Both the position numbers and the translations under genes were made by a program. Positions 25,876 through 35,358 of a DNA stretch of 35,534 bases are shown here, one piece after another. How positions within the stretch are numbered: position 1 is the first letter of the stretch; each line of letters starts with the position of its first letter. A model generated the notes under the pieces. That model did not search any database and had not been told where the DNA came from. It saw only the letters and a list, made by a program, of their open reading frames with translations. This DNA is from Bacteroidales bacterium (GTDB lineage Bacteria > Bacteroidota > Bacteroidia > Bacteroidales > JAIPAH01), in the NCBI GenBank assembly GCA_021740175.1, contig JAIPAH010000015.1, positions 1-35,534 on the forward strand. The letters are read 5' to 3'.

Positions 25876-28800
25876 TTAGCGGCTTATAACAATCTTCTGG
25901 GTAAATAATTCACCGCTTGTTATCACTTTAAGGAAGTAGACGCCGTCAGCTAAATGATTCAGGTCCATTTCCTTTTTATATTCTCTATTTACAGATATCT
26001 CTTTCAGGCTATAAACTTGTTTACCATCCTGATTTACGATTTGTATCGTTGCCTTTTGGGGCGAATCAACCTGCATGATAAAGTTGAATGAACCATCATT
26101 CGGGTTGGGATAAACTTCCACACTTGCAGCTTCTTCCTGTTCAGGAATACCAGTGCAATCCTCGAACGTTATATCCACACTTTTCTCTTGCTGACAATTA
26201 TTTTCCCCGGTTACAAGAGCCGTATAAGTAATGGTTCCCATTCCCACACCGGTTGAATCAATCGTAATTTCAGATGTAGTAACATCACCGGGTGTCCATT
26301 GATACGATGCCGCATTCTCTGCTGACACATCAAAAGTTATTTCGTGATTATGGCAGATAGCAGTATCGGCTACAAGATCAAATTCCGGTAAAGGTTTAAC
26401 ATTCATCATCATACTATCGGTATCATAGGAAGTACATCCATTGGCATCGGTAACCGATAAAATGCTGACCATTGTTGATTGCTCAGCGATGACCTCATGA
26501 ACAAAAGTATCCTCATCGGATGTGATTGTATCATTATTTGATAAAGCCACAGTATAGGGCGCTTCACCGGAGAGTTCCAATTCCACTGTAGCTGTATCAC
26601 CTGAACAGACTTCCATGCTATCGCTGGCAAAAGATGATTCAGGCATAGGCTCAATCTGATAGGTCACCATAGATGTATCATTCTCGCAATCGGCCATACC
26701 ATAACCAACGACTTTAAGGGTAACATAGCCACTGTCAATATCAGCCGCACCCGGATGATAAGTCGTTTGCATCATGGAAGAGTCGCTAAACATTCCGTCG
26801 CCTTCAGTCATCCATTCCACGCTACTTACATTTTCACCTGAAGCTTCATCAAGCATAATGCTATCTACAGCACAAACAGCTGCGTCACTACCTGCTTCAA
26901 CCTCAGGAGATTCAAAGAAATCAACGGTTATCTCACTGGTTTCCGTTTCGGTAGGACCAACCACCGTGAGGGTGAGTGTTACACTTCCCTCATTATAATC
27001 TTCCTGGCTTGGATTATAAACAGTAACTAATGTGTCGGCATTTTCGAAAGCTCCTGAACCGTTAGTTGACCATTCCACGCTATTGTACAAGGTAGCTTCT
27101 CCTGCCAGCGGTACCGAATTCCCGATACATGTTTCAATAGCTGTTCCCGCAAAGGCTGTAGTTGTCATTGCCGGCGGGAATTCTATAAAATCTATCCAAC
27201 CACAATCTTCTCCACCAGATTGTGTAAAATCTTTTTCATAAGCCCATGTGAATGTATGTTCTCCTTGCATAACGGGATAAGAGACTTTCTCCCAATCCTG
27301 CTCTCCGGAATATTGATCGATAAGTTCCCCGTCAATATAAAACTTGAGATAATCATAACCGCTTTCCGAAGAAACCTTCCTGTAGAAGGAAATGGAATCA
27401 TTATTCATCACTCCGTAGTCAATTGAAAGCTCACTCTCCTCGTTATCCTCTATATCAGCTGATTTTGCAGCATAAGCACCTTCATACACTACATCACTAA
27501 CTATAACCCAGGGGTTTAAGGAATCGTTTTGCCAATCGAAATTGGTAAAATCTCCTGATTCCCAATCTTCAACTATAATACCTATATTCACAAAGAAATC
27601 TTTTTGCGCAGAATGATATTCGGAACTCACTTCAAAAGCCATCTCAACAGCCGTTCCTTCCTCGGCTTCTTCCGATACCTCAACATTAAATTCGGCCGTG
27701 TCGGATTCACTGGCTTCCAAATCTCCGAGATTATCTACGGTGCTTAAGACCGTGATTTCATCGCTTAGAGCCTCTATAGTACCGATAACCTGGTTGGCAG
27801 TAAAATCTCCGGGATTAGAAACTGCGACTTTTACCGTTCCTTCTTCTCCGGGGTCCAGGAAACCATTCATATCCCCGCTGGTTTCAACAACCGATTTACT
27901 TCCTATGGCAAGGGCAGGAGCATGCGCTTCCGAGGTAAAGCTGCTGGTGAAAGTACTATCATTGGCATCAACAGATGTAAGAGTGAATTCCACAGATTCA
28001 CCGTCGGGTATGGTCGGATCAGCAGTTACTTCAAAAGCATTCTCCACAGTAATGGTATCCTCCACCTCAAAATCACCAAAATTCTCGTAATCATCTTCAA
28101 GGGTTACATACGAAGACTCAGTCGACAAGGTTACCCCCACATCGTTGGCAGGCTCATCACCAATATTACTCAAAGTCACTGTAAAATACCCGGTTTCATC
28201 GTAATCGAACTCTCCGTTATCATTTCCCTGGGGATCATTATATTGGTGATCATCATAAATAACCCAGGGTTGATTGGGTGGTGGCCCTGATAAAAACGGT
28301 GATACATAAGACATTGTCGTTCCTGTACGATTATCGGTCCAAATCGGGTAAGTCCATCCGCTATAGGAGTCAATACCAAGATAGTCTCCCATATAGCCTG
28401 AGGCCAGTCCCGGAATCGGCGAAGGTGTAAAAGATACATCGCTTACGCGAAAATCTTCCCATGATTCTCCTGCATCATTAGATGTAGCCACAAACACTTC
28501 TGCTTGCGAACTGGAAACGTCACGGTCATCATAAAAAATAACATTTAATGCGCCGGTAACAGGATCACAGGAAATCCAGGGGAAATATTGTTCATTTTCC
28601 TCTTCGGGATCATCCTGGTTGACTCTGATGGGGTCGGACCAGGTATCACCATCGTCCGTTGATTTAATCATGTAAATGTCAATACCGGGCCCTTCGTTAG
28701 TTCCCGGTTCCCCAATGTTGGCCCATGTGACGTAGATCGTTCCGCGGTTAGGGCCACTGCTGATATCCACATCCATAACCGGGAAGGAGTTGACGCGCAT

Positions 28801-29796
28801 GTCTTTAGAGGTTTCGCTATCACGAATACCCCTGATATCTTCAATAATGCGGAAGGTTTCCCAGGTTTCACCTCCGTCATAAGAACGGGCCATAGCAAGT
28901 GCATTCTCATCGTTTGGCCAGCTATCATAAATTGCCCAAACGGCAAAAACCTCACCATCCGGTCCGGTACCTATATTAACGCCCTGGTTATGGCTTCCGG
29001 CATTAACCTCAGAACTTATCTCCTGGGGCTCTGACCAATTAAGACCGCCGTCCTCCGAATAGTTAATTTCAATTTCGTTATCATTGTCTCCGCCAAAATT
29101 GGTCCAGGCAGAATAAACATTGCCTTCATTCGGGCTTGTGGGGCTATTATCCACCCAAAGGTGATTTTTGTCGAGCAAGGAGCCAAAGCCTCCGGGAGCC
29201 TCCCCTACAAGGACAGATGTCCAACTATCGCCATTATCTTCCGAATAGGCTACACCCTGTCCTCCTGTAGAATGGATAAATCCGTTATACATCCGGCCAT
29301 CCAGGTCAATAGCAGCCGCCGGGTCGCCATCATTCTCACCGCCGGTACCTTCAAGGTTACCATACCATGTCTCGCCACCGTCGTCGGTTTTGAGATCATT
29401 CGCTCCATATACACTACCTCCCGGTGTTGTAGAATTATTCGAGTTAAGCGCATGATCGCTGTCATTAGGATCCACAAAAACACTGTTTTCACTTTGTGTG
29501 GATTCTTCCTCAGTCACGGGTACATCCTCCGAATCATCCGTTATTGCACGGGAAGAATGAATTTTCGTGGATTGACGTTCAGGTTCCGGCACTTTCGTCC
29601 TTGGCTGAACCGGAACAAGGCCTTCTGCGGCCATTCGTTTCCAGTATCCCATATTATCAATACGGGTATCCGGTGTGTATTTCTCCGGCATGGGTTCATC
29701 CGGATTATACATTGCTTCGTTTTCTTCTTGTGCGTATCCTGCAAAAGACATTATAAGGATACCACACGATAAAAAGAGTAATTTTAGTTTATTCAT
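25876..29796 (-). CDS. Sialidase-like Asp-box (BNR) propeller protein, multidomain, T9SS sorted
   Basis: This 1306-residue secreted protein has a signal peptide ending GYA|QEEN (about residue 22). The head (about 130-505) is a beta propeller with five Asp boxes of S/T-x-D-x-G-x-x-W form: 185-192, 247-254, 305-312, 379-386 and 439-446. Such propellers occur in sialidases, other glycosidases and non-enzymatic binding proteins. I did not find a clear arginine triad or nucleophile Tyr, so enzyme activity is unproven. The tail repeats the neighbour's plan: two CARDB-like domains (about 509-735), a MAM-like domain (742-875), PKD/SprB-like modules (about 880-1215) and a T9SS sorting domain (1227-1306, VEVYPNPNDG to KIVISR). 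It lies upstream of the C25 gene on the same strand but is separated from it by a terminator. Confidence 0.88.
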   Translation of the reverse strand: MNKLKLLFLSCGILIMSFAGYAQEENEAMYNPDEPMPEKYTPDTRIDNMGYWKRMAAEGLVPVQPRTKVPEPERQSTKIHSSRAITDDSEDVPVTEEESTQSENSVFVDPNDSDHALNSNNSTTPGGSVYGANDLKTDDGGETWYGNLEGTGGENDGDPAAAIDLDGRMYNGFIHSTGGQGVAYSEDNGDSWTSVLVGEAPGGFGSLLDKNHLWVDNSPTSPNEGNVYSAWTNFGGDNDNEIEINYSEDGGLNWSEPQEISSEVNAGSHNQGVNIGTGPDGEVFAVWAIYDSWPNDENALAMARSYDGGETWETFRIIEDIRGIRDSETSKDMRVNSFPVMDVDISSGPNRGTIYVTWANIGEPGTNEGPGIDIYMIKSTDDGDTWSDPIRVNQDDPEEENEQYFPWISCDPVTGALNVIFYDDRDVSSSQAEVFVATSNDAGESWEDFRVSDVSFTPSPIPGLASGYMGDYLGIDSYSGWTYPIWTDNRTGTTMSYVSPFLSGPPPNQPWVIYDDHQYNDPQGNDNGEFDYDETGYFTVTLSNIGDEPANDVGVTLSTESSYVTLEDDYENFGDFEVEDTITVENAFEVTADPTIPDGESVEFTLTSVDANDSTFTSSFTSEAHAPALAIGSKSVVETSGDMNGFLDPGEEGTVKVAVSNPGDFTANQVIGTIEALSDEITVLSTVDNLGDLEASESDTAEFNVEVSEEAEEGTAVEMAFEVSSEYHSAQKDFFVNIGIIVEDWESGDFTNFDWQNDSLNPWVIVSDVVYEGAYAAKSADIEDNEESELSIDYGVMNNDSISFYRKVSSESGYDYLKFYIDGELIDQYSGEQDWEKVSYPVMQGEHTFTWAYEKDFTQSGGEDCGWIDFIEFPPAMTTTAFAGTAIETCIGNSVPLAGEATLYNSVEWSTNGSGAFENADTLVTVYNPSQEDYNEGSVTLTLTVVGPTETETSEITVDFFESPEVEAGSDAAVCAVDSIMLDEASGENVSSVEWMTEGDGMFSDSSMMQTTYHPGAADIDSGYVTLKVVGYGMADCENDTSMVTYQIEPMPESSFASDSMEVCSGDTATVELELSGEAPYTVALSNNDTITSDEDTFVHEVIAEQSTMVSILSVTDANGCTSYDTDSMMMNVKPLPEFDLVADTAICHNHEITFDVSAENAASYQWTPGDVTTSEITIDSTGVGMGTITYTALVTGENNCQQEKSVDITFEDCTGIPEQEEAASVEVYPNPNDGSFNFIMQVDSPQKATIQIVNQDGKQVYSLKEISVNREYKKEMDLNHLADGVYFLKVITSGELFTQKIVISR

Positions 29797-29817
29797 TTTA
29801 ACTTGTTTTATTACTAA

Positions 29818-29829
29818 TTAGTTAACTAA
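29818..29829. promoter_or_regulatory. 12-bp palindrome upstream of the Asp-box propeller gene
   Basis: TTAGTTAACTAA is a perfect 12-bp palindrome 22-33 bp before the ATG. It could be an operator half-site pair overlapping the promoter. In AT-rich DNA such a palindrome can also arise by chance. Confidence 0.25.
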
Positions 29830-29908
29830 CAGATTTGTTTAATGTGAGTTCATTATTTTTCATCTTACTAAATTAAAAAGACAATAAAGGTTTGTGGATG
29901 GTTGTCAA

Positions 29909-32689
29909 TTAATGAGCTTCCAGCCAATTGCATCCTGTATCCATTTCTACAATGATGGGGACGTTCAATTCGATGGCATTTTTCATTTTGTCTTCTGCAA
30001 TTTTTTTAATCTTATCCAATTCGTCTTTGTGTACATCAAAAACTAATTCATCATGCACCTGAAGAATCATGCGAGTTTTCAAATCCTCTTTTTTTAACGC
30101 CTCAAAAATGTTAATCATAGCAATTTTTATCATATCCGCCGAAGAGCCTTGTATGGGGGCGTTAATAGCATTACGTTCGGCTACACCGCGAACCACCGAA
30201 TTATTGGAATAAATATCTTTGAGGTATCGGCGCCGTTTCATGATGGTCTCCACATATCCGTGTTCCCGGGCAAATTCAATGTTGTTGTCCATGTAGTTCT
30301 TCACTGAAGGATACTGCTCAAAGTAAGTATTGATAATTTCAGCCGCTTCCTTACGGGGAATTTCCAGCCGCTCACTGAGCCCAAAAGCTGAGATGCCGTA
30401 AATGATCCCAAAGTTGGCGGTCTTGGCTTTGCGTCGCATTTCTTTGGTAACTTCTTCCAATGGGACGCCATAAATACGCGATGCCGTGGCAGCATGTATA
30501 TCCTGCCCCTTCCGGAATGCATCTAAAAGATTCTTATCGCCACTTAATTCCGCCATAATACGCAGCTCAATTTGGGAATAATCAGCCGCCAGCAGCAGAT
30601 GATTTTCATCACGAGCCACAAAAGCCTTACGAATCTCTCTACCCCTTTCGGTCCGTATCGGGATGTTTTGCAGGTTAGGATTTGTGGAACTTAAACGCCC
30701 GGTGGCTGTTACGGTTTGATTAAAAGAAGTGTGTATGCGACCTGTTTTCGGATTAATCAGATCAGGAAGGGTATCCACGTAGGTGTTCTTTAGCTTGGCA
30801 ACCTGGCGCCATTCAAGGATATCTCCGATTATCGGATGTTTATCTTTCAGCTTTCGCAAATAATCTTCGCTGGTGCTGTACTGTTTGGTTTTGGTAAGCT
30901 TGGGCTTTTCGGTAACTTTAAGTTTTTCAAAAAGAATTTTTCCCAGTTGTTGGGTAGAGGCAATGTTAAATTTTTCCCCGGCCTGCTCGTAAATTTTTTC
31001 TTCAAGATTTTGAAGGTCAGAAGCCAGCTTTTCGGAAATTTCTTTTACGGCATCTTTATCCAGCTTGACACCGGCTGCCTCCATATCAGCCAACACCTCT
31101 ATCAGGGGGATTTCAATCTCTTTAAAAAGATTGATGACGTTGTTCTCTTCCAACCTGGGCTCCAAAGCCTGTTTGAGCTGAAGGGTGATGTCGGCATCTT
31201 CGGCAGCGTAATCTTTAAGCTTTTGAGGATCCACCTGCTTAAGTGTTTTCTGGTTTTTCCCTTTTTTTCCTGCCAGGCTTTCATAAGGCACCGGCCTGTA
31301 ATTGAGATAAGTTTGGGCAAGGTCATCCATATTATGCCGCTGCTCCGGTTCGATCAGGTAATGCGCCAGCATAGTGTCAAAGAACGGACCGGCGACTTCG
31401 ATATCATACCACTTGAGTATGCTGTTATCAAACTTTAGATTTTGTCCGATTTTGAGAATTTTATCGTTGGTGAAAACCGGTTTGAACTCATGCAAAATTT
31501 CCCTGCATTGATTCCGGTCTTCGGGAAGGGGAACATAAGTAGCCCGGCCCGGTTGGGTAGAAAAGGACATTCCTATCATTTCCTCGCGATGCACATCCAA
31601 CCCGGTAGTTTCCGTATCATAACAAAACTCCCCGGCATTACTTAATTCATCAATAAGCTTTTGTCTTTTCTCCTTATCATCGGCCAAAAAATACTGATGA
31701 TCCGTGTTTTCAAGGGTTTTATACGTGTCCTGTTTTTCCGCATTTTCCACTTGTTCGCCGGAGACATCCGAAAAGAGGTCGGGCTGTTGATGCTCTCCCT
31801 GGTTCATGTCGCTAAAAAAGCGCCGTGCAAAAGCTCTGAATTCTAATTCATCAAACAGTTCTTTTAATTTTTTTATTTCAGGAGCCGAAATTTTCAATTT
31901 TTCAGGCTCAAACTCTACCGGGGCATCGGTAATAATTTTGGCAAGCTGACGGGACATTCTAGCCTGCTCCGTATTTTCCCGTATTTTTTTACGGATACTT
32001 TCCTTGTCAATTTTTTCCGGGTTTTGGATTAACTCTTCCACCGTATCAAAATGCTGTAAAAGCTTACTGGCTGTTTTTTGTCCAATCCCTGGTACGCCGG
32101 GGATATTATCCGATGTATCTCCCCAAAGGCCCAGTAAGTCAACAATTTGTTCCGGGTAACGGACGCCGTATTTTTCGCAGACTTCATTTTTACCGAGCAC
32201 ATCAACACCACTTCCCTTATAGGATGGCTTATAAAGAAAAATATTCTCAGAAACCAACTGGCCAAAATCTTTATCCGAGGTCATCATATAAGTTGTAAAG
32301 CCTTGTTCTTCCGCTTCTTTAGCCATTGTGCCGATAATATCATCCGCCTCATAACCTTCCATAGCAATAATAGGGATATTGAAACCTTTGATGATTTCTT
32401 TGATATAGGGCAGGGACTGGGCAATGTCTTCGGGAAGTTCTTCCCTGTTCGCCTTATAATCGGTGAAGTCCTCATGACGCAGGGTCGGGGCAAAGCTGTC
32501 GAATGCCACACCGATGTATGTGGGTTTTTCGTTTTTCAATACATCATAAAGCGTATTGGTAAAGCCTAATATGGCGGAAGTATTCATTCCTTTTGAATTG
32601 ATACGCGGATTGCGGCTCAAGGCAAAATAAGCCCTGTAAATCAAAGCCATAGCATCCAAAAGAAACAGTCTTTTATTGTCTTTACTCAT
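29909..32689 (-). CDS. polA: DNA polymerase I
   Basis: This 926-residue protein acts in repair and primer removal. The N-terminal 5'-3' exonuclease (about 1-290) begins LFLLDAMALIYRAYFAL and includes EGYEADDIIGT. A 3'-5' exonuclease domain (about 330-520) keeps the DTETTGLD metal-binding motif, so proofreading is probably active. The polymerase domain shows motif A ADYSQIELRIMAELS, motif B RRKAKTANFGIIYGIS and motif C with H879-D880-E881 in QVHDELVFDV. I chose the ATG at 32689 (MSKDNKRL), where family similarity begins. An in-frame ATG at 32740 would add 17 unrelated residues. It is divergent from the PIN-PhoH gene. Confidence 0.96.
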   Translation of the reverse strand: MSKDNKRLFLLDAMALIYRAYFALSRNPRINSKGMNTSAILGFTNTLYDVLKNEKPTYIGVAFDSFAPTLRHEDFTDYKANREELPEDIAQSLPYIKEIIKGFNIPIIAMEGYEADDIIGTMAKEAEEQGFTTYMMTSDKDFGQLVSENIFLYKPSYKGSGVDVLGKNEVCEKYGVRYPEQIVDLLGLWGDTSDNIPGVPGIGQKTASKLLQHFDTVEELIQNPEKIDKESIRKKIRENTEQARMSRQLAKIITDAPVEFEPEKLKISAPEIKKLKELFDELEFRAFARRFFSDMNQGEHQQPDLFSDVSGEQVENAEKQDTYKTLENTDHQYFLADDKEKRQKLIDELSNAGEFCYDTETTGLDVHREEMIGMSFSTQPGRATYVPLPEDRNQCREILHEFKPVFTNDKILKIGQNLKFDNSILKWYDIEVAGPFFDTMLAHYLIEPEQRHNMDDLAQTYLNYRPVPYESLAGKKGKNQKTLKQVDPQKLKDYAAEDADITLQLKQALEPRLEENNVINLFKEIEIPLIEVLADMEAAGVKLDKDAVKEISEKLASDLQNLEEKIYEQAGEKFNIASTQQLGKILFEKLKVTEKPKLTKTKQYSTSEDYLRKLKDKHPIIGDILEWRQVAKLKNTYVDTLPDLINPKTGRIHTSFNQTVTATGRLSSTNPNLQNIPIRTERGREIRKAFVARDENHLLLAADYSQIELRIMAELSGDKNLLDAFRKGQDIHAATASRIYGVPLEEVTKEMRRKAKTANFGIIYGISAFGLSERLEIPRKEAAEIINTYFEQYPSVKNYMDNNIEFAREHGYVETIMKRRRYLKDIYSNNSVVRGVAERNAINAPIQGSSADMIKIAMINIFEALKKEDLKTRMILQVHDELVFDVHKDELDKIKKIAEDKMKNAIELNVPIIVEMDTGCNWLEAH

Positions 32690-32934
32690 AACATTTTCAT
32701 TTAACGGCATAAAGTTAGACGGATTCAGGGATATTGCCAAAAGTTGTTATTACAGTATTGGATTTTTTAATACGAAAACTGAGAAAATTTGCTTATACAA
32801 ATAGTTAACAACGCTTTTAATACTTTTACTTATGCTTACTATAAAATTCATTCGCTTATACATAAATATTGTTCTGCACAATACTTATCCATGAATATTT
32901 GTTTATTTTTAAAGGACGAAAAAATTGCTGCGTT

Positions 32935-34269
32935 ATGTTAAGGCCCAAACAAAAAAAGATATTCGTTCTCGATACTTCGGTTATTCTCTATAACCATCAA
33001 GCTATTCTTCATTTTGATAATAATGATGTAGCTATTCCCATCACTGTTTTGGAAGAGTTGGATAATTTTAAAAAAGGGCATGACACCAAAAATTATGAAG
33101 CCCGGGAGTTTATTCGCATTATTGATGATCTGTCGGCGGAAAACTCTCTGCAGGAATGGGTGCCGTTGGGTGAGAAGAAAGGCAAGATTAAGGTCGTCAT
33201 GGATGAAAACGGTCAGGATACCGACGCAAAAAAAATATTCGGTGCCGATAAAGCCGACCACCGTATTCTGAATGCCGCTATCAAAATAGCTAACCAATTT
33301 CCTAAAAGAAAAATTGTGGTTGTTACCAAAGATATTAACCTGCGATTAAAGGCCAAGGCATTAAATATCTCTTCAGACGATTACAAGGCCGGAAAAGTGC
33401 AGGATATCGAGGGCCTGTATAAAGGCAGCGAATTGTTTGATAATGTTAATAAAAGCGTCATTGACGCTTTATACCAGGAAGGAACGGTAGCTCCGGAAAA
33501 AGCCGGGATAGACACTTCCTATCCGAATCAATATTACATTCTACGCACCAGCATGAACCAATCAGCCCTTGCCTACTTTAACCCGGAAAATCAATTTCTG
33601 GACCATGTGGAAAAACGTACTGCTATGCGCATAACACCCCGAAATGCGGAGCAGGTATTTTCCCTGCATGCTATCCTCAATCCGGCGGTTAAGCTGGTGA
33701 CCCTACAGGGTGTGGCCGGAACGGGAAAAACGCTTATCGCACTTGCCGGTGCATTGGAACAACGCTCCCATTTCAGGCAAATCTATCTTGCCCGCCCCAT
33801 TGTTCCATTAAGTAGTAAAGACATTGGTTTTTTACCCGGGGATGCCCAGGAAAAAATCCGGCCGTACATGGAGCCGCTTTATGACAACCTAAAATTCATC
33901 AAAAACCAATACGCGGAGAATGACCCCACCTATAAAAAAATCGATCAATTACTGGAGACTGAAAAGCTATTGATCTCTCCATTAGCTTATATCAGGGGGC
34001 GAAGTCTTTCCAACATCTGCTTTATAGTGGATGAAGCTCAAAACCTTACGCCCCATGAAGTAAAAACGATTATCACCAGGGCCGGCGAAAACACTAAAAT
34101 TATCTTTACAGGCGATGTGTACCAGATCGACACTCCTTACCTTGATGCACAAAGTAATGGACTGTCTTACCTGATCGATAAAATCAAACATCATCCTATC
34201 TTCTCGCATGTACGTCTGGAAAAAGGAGAGCGCTCGGACCTGGCTAACCTGGCCAATGATTTGCTGTAA
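32935..34269 (+). CDS. PIN-domain PhoH-family ATPase (YlaK/PhoH2 type)
   Basis: This 444-residue protein has an N-terminal PIN ribonuclease domain (about 8-145). Its acidic residues D13 (FVLDTSV), E40/E41, D108 (ADHRI) and D133 (TKDINL) suggest an active nuclease. The PhoH ATPase domain (about 235-435) has Walker A GVAGTGKT (259-266) and Walker B IVDEAQN with D366-E367. Family members couple RNA unwinding to RNA cleavage. The ATG at 32935 is preferred because MLRPKQKKIFVLDTS is the usual opening; an upstream in-frame ATG (32869) adds 22 unlikely residues. Its stop lies 2 bp from the end of the convergent M28 gene. Confidence 0.92.
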   Translation: MLRPKQKKIFVLDTSVILYNHQAILHFDNNDVAIPITVLEELDNFKKGHDTKNYEAREFIRIIDDLSAENSLQEWVPLGEKKGKIKVVMDENGQDTDAKKIFGADKADHRILNAAIKIANQFPKRKIVVVTKDINLRLKAKALNISSDDYKAGKVQDIEGLYKGSELFDNVNKSVIDALYQEGTVAPEKAGIDTSYPNQYYILRTSMNQSALAYFNPENQFLDHVEKRTAMRITPRNAEQVFSLHAILNPAVKLVTLQGVAGTGKTLIALAGALEQRSHFRQIYLARPIVPLSSKDIGFLPGDAQEKIRPYMEPLYDNLKFIKNQYAENDPTYKKIDQLLETEKLLISPLAYIRGRSLSNICFIVDEAQNLTPHEVKTIITRAGENTKIIFTGDVYQIDTPYLDAQSNGLSYLIDKIKHHPIFSHVRLEKGERSDLANLANDLL

Positions 34270-34271
34270 TA

Positions 34272-35279
34272 TTACTCCCTGAAAATCACATTAAGCACGA
34301 CGGCACCAACCACTTTCAGGGTCTCGGGGCTAATCTTATCGATAGTGTCTTCTTTAGTATGCCAATGTTTAAAAAACGTTCCGTTTTCAGATTCGGGATT
34401 CAGATGGATAATATTAATCATCGGGATGCCAATAATTTTATTAATAAAATAATGATCATCGTTAATTGTTCCCCCTTCTTTGTCCGGAAAATATTTCCCA
34501 TATCCTGCTTTATCTGCGATATTCCATACTTTATCGACCACATCGGGCGCATAATAAGTCGAAAAGCGCTCTTTAGGGAATTGAGCATTTTCAGCACCTA
34601 CCATATCAAGCAGGATGCCATAATGAGCGTCGTAACCAAAATTATGAGGATTTTTTGCCCAGTATTGCGAACCAAGACCCCACGTGTCCTGCTTGCTGGA
34701 CTGATCGGATTCGGGCGGACCATAATCTTCAGCATCGAAAAAGATAATATCTACTCCCAAATCGGGGTTATTTTTTGCTAAAATCCTTGCTAGCTCCATC
34801 AAGACCCCTACTCCACTGGCACCGTCATTGGCTCCTTGTATGGGTTCCCAGCGAGCGGATTTATCGGGATCATGATCCGCATAAGGACGTGAATCCCAGT
34901 GTGCCCCCAACAATATCCGTTTCGTTTTTCCAGGATTAAAAACCGATATGATATTTTTGATATTCAGGATATCATTATTATAAGCCCTCACCTTACTTTG
35001 TTGCACGATAACGGTATCGGCGTAGCCCTTCATCTTCTGCGCAAGATAATCCGCACATTTTGTATGGGCTTTTGTATTGGGGACGCGCGGTCCAAAATCC
35101 GTCTGCTTTTTTACAAAATGAAAGGCGGAATCGGCATTGAATTCCGGGACATTCACCGATGCTTGTTTTTCTTCACTTTCTTCACCGGACGATGTTTCCT
35201 TTTGTTCATTATCCGGGGTGATACACGCTGTAACTGCAAAAATCGTAATCGTAATCAGGACACCTGCTAACCTCATCAA
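34272..35279 (-). CDS. M28-family lipoprotein, likely glutaminyl-peptide cyclotransferase
   Basis: This 335-residue protein has a lipoprotein signal ending AVTAC (lipid C19) and an acidic Ser/Glu linker. The M28 fold follows: GAHWDSRPYAD (125-135), zinc ligand D152 in GANDGASG, E184-D185 in FFDAEDYG, D225 in LLDMVG and H307 in KHWHTKEDT. The DTWGLGSQYW segment (198-207) and the long W-rich insert after HWDSRPYAD are what I recall from bacterial type II glutaminyl cyclases. These turn N-terminal Gln of exported proteins into pyroglutamate. The alternative is an ordinary M28 aminopeptidase. The missing second-metal His pattern and the lipid anchor favour the cyclase. It is convergent with the PIN-PhoH gene. 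Confidence 0.82.
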   Translation of the reverse strand: MMRLAGVLITITIFAVTACITPDNEQKETSSGEESEEKQASVNVPEFNADSAFHFVKKQTDFGPRVPNTKAHTKCADYLAQKMKGYADTVIVQQSKVRAYNNDILNIKNIISVFNPGKTKRILLGAHWDSRPYADHDPDKSARWEPIQGANDGASGVGVLMELARILAKNNPDLGVDIIFFDAEDYGPPESDQSSKQDTWGLGSQYWAKNPHNFGYDAHYGILLDMVGAENAQFPKERFSTYYAPDVVDKVWNIADKAGYGKYFPDKEGGTINDDHYFINKIIGIPMINIIHLNPESENGTFFKHWHTKEDTIDKISPETLKVVGAVVLNVIFRE

Positions 35280-35317
35280 ACCTTGTATTTATTTCTCAAA
35301 TAAACTGCTTTTTCGGC

Positions 35318-35325
35318 CAAAATTA
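35318..35325 (-). promoter_or_regulatory. -7 box TAATTTTG upstream of the M28 lipoprotein gene
   Basis: The minus strand reads TAATTTTG, matching TAnnTTTG, 38 bp before the ATG and inside the gap after the histidine kinase gene. Confidence 0.4.
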
Positions 35326-35358
35326 CCGAAAAATTCATCTCAACAAAATAATTATCTG

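Noticed and set aside
29161-29772. 203-residue open frame on the plus strand opposite the propeller gene start
   Set aside because: It covers the antisense of the signal peptide and Asp-box region of a clear gene and has no domain of its own.
21129-29796. Possible CRISPR-like or tandem DNA repeats in the large secreted-protein genes
   Set aside because: The periodicity comes from repeated protein domains (Asp boxes, SprB/PKD modules). There are no regularly spaced identical DNA repeats with unique spacers.
30836-31438. 200-residue open frame on the plus strand inside polA
   Set aside because: Antisense to the exonuclease/polymerase domains of an intact polA. Its Phe/Leu-rich sequence is the usual antisense of Lys/Glu-rich coding sequence.
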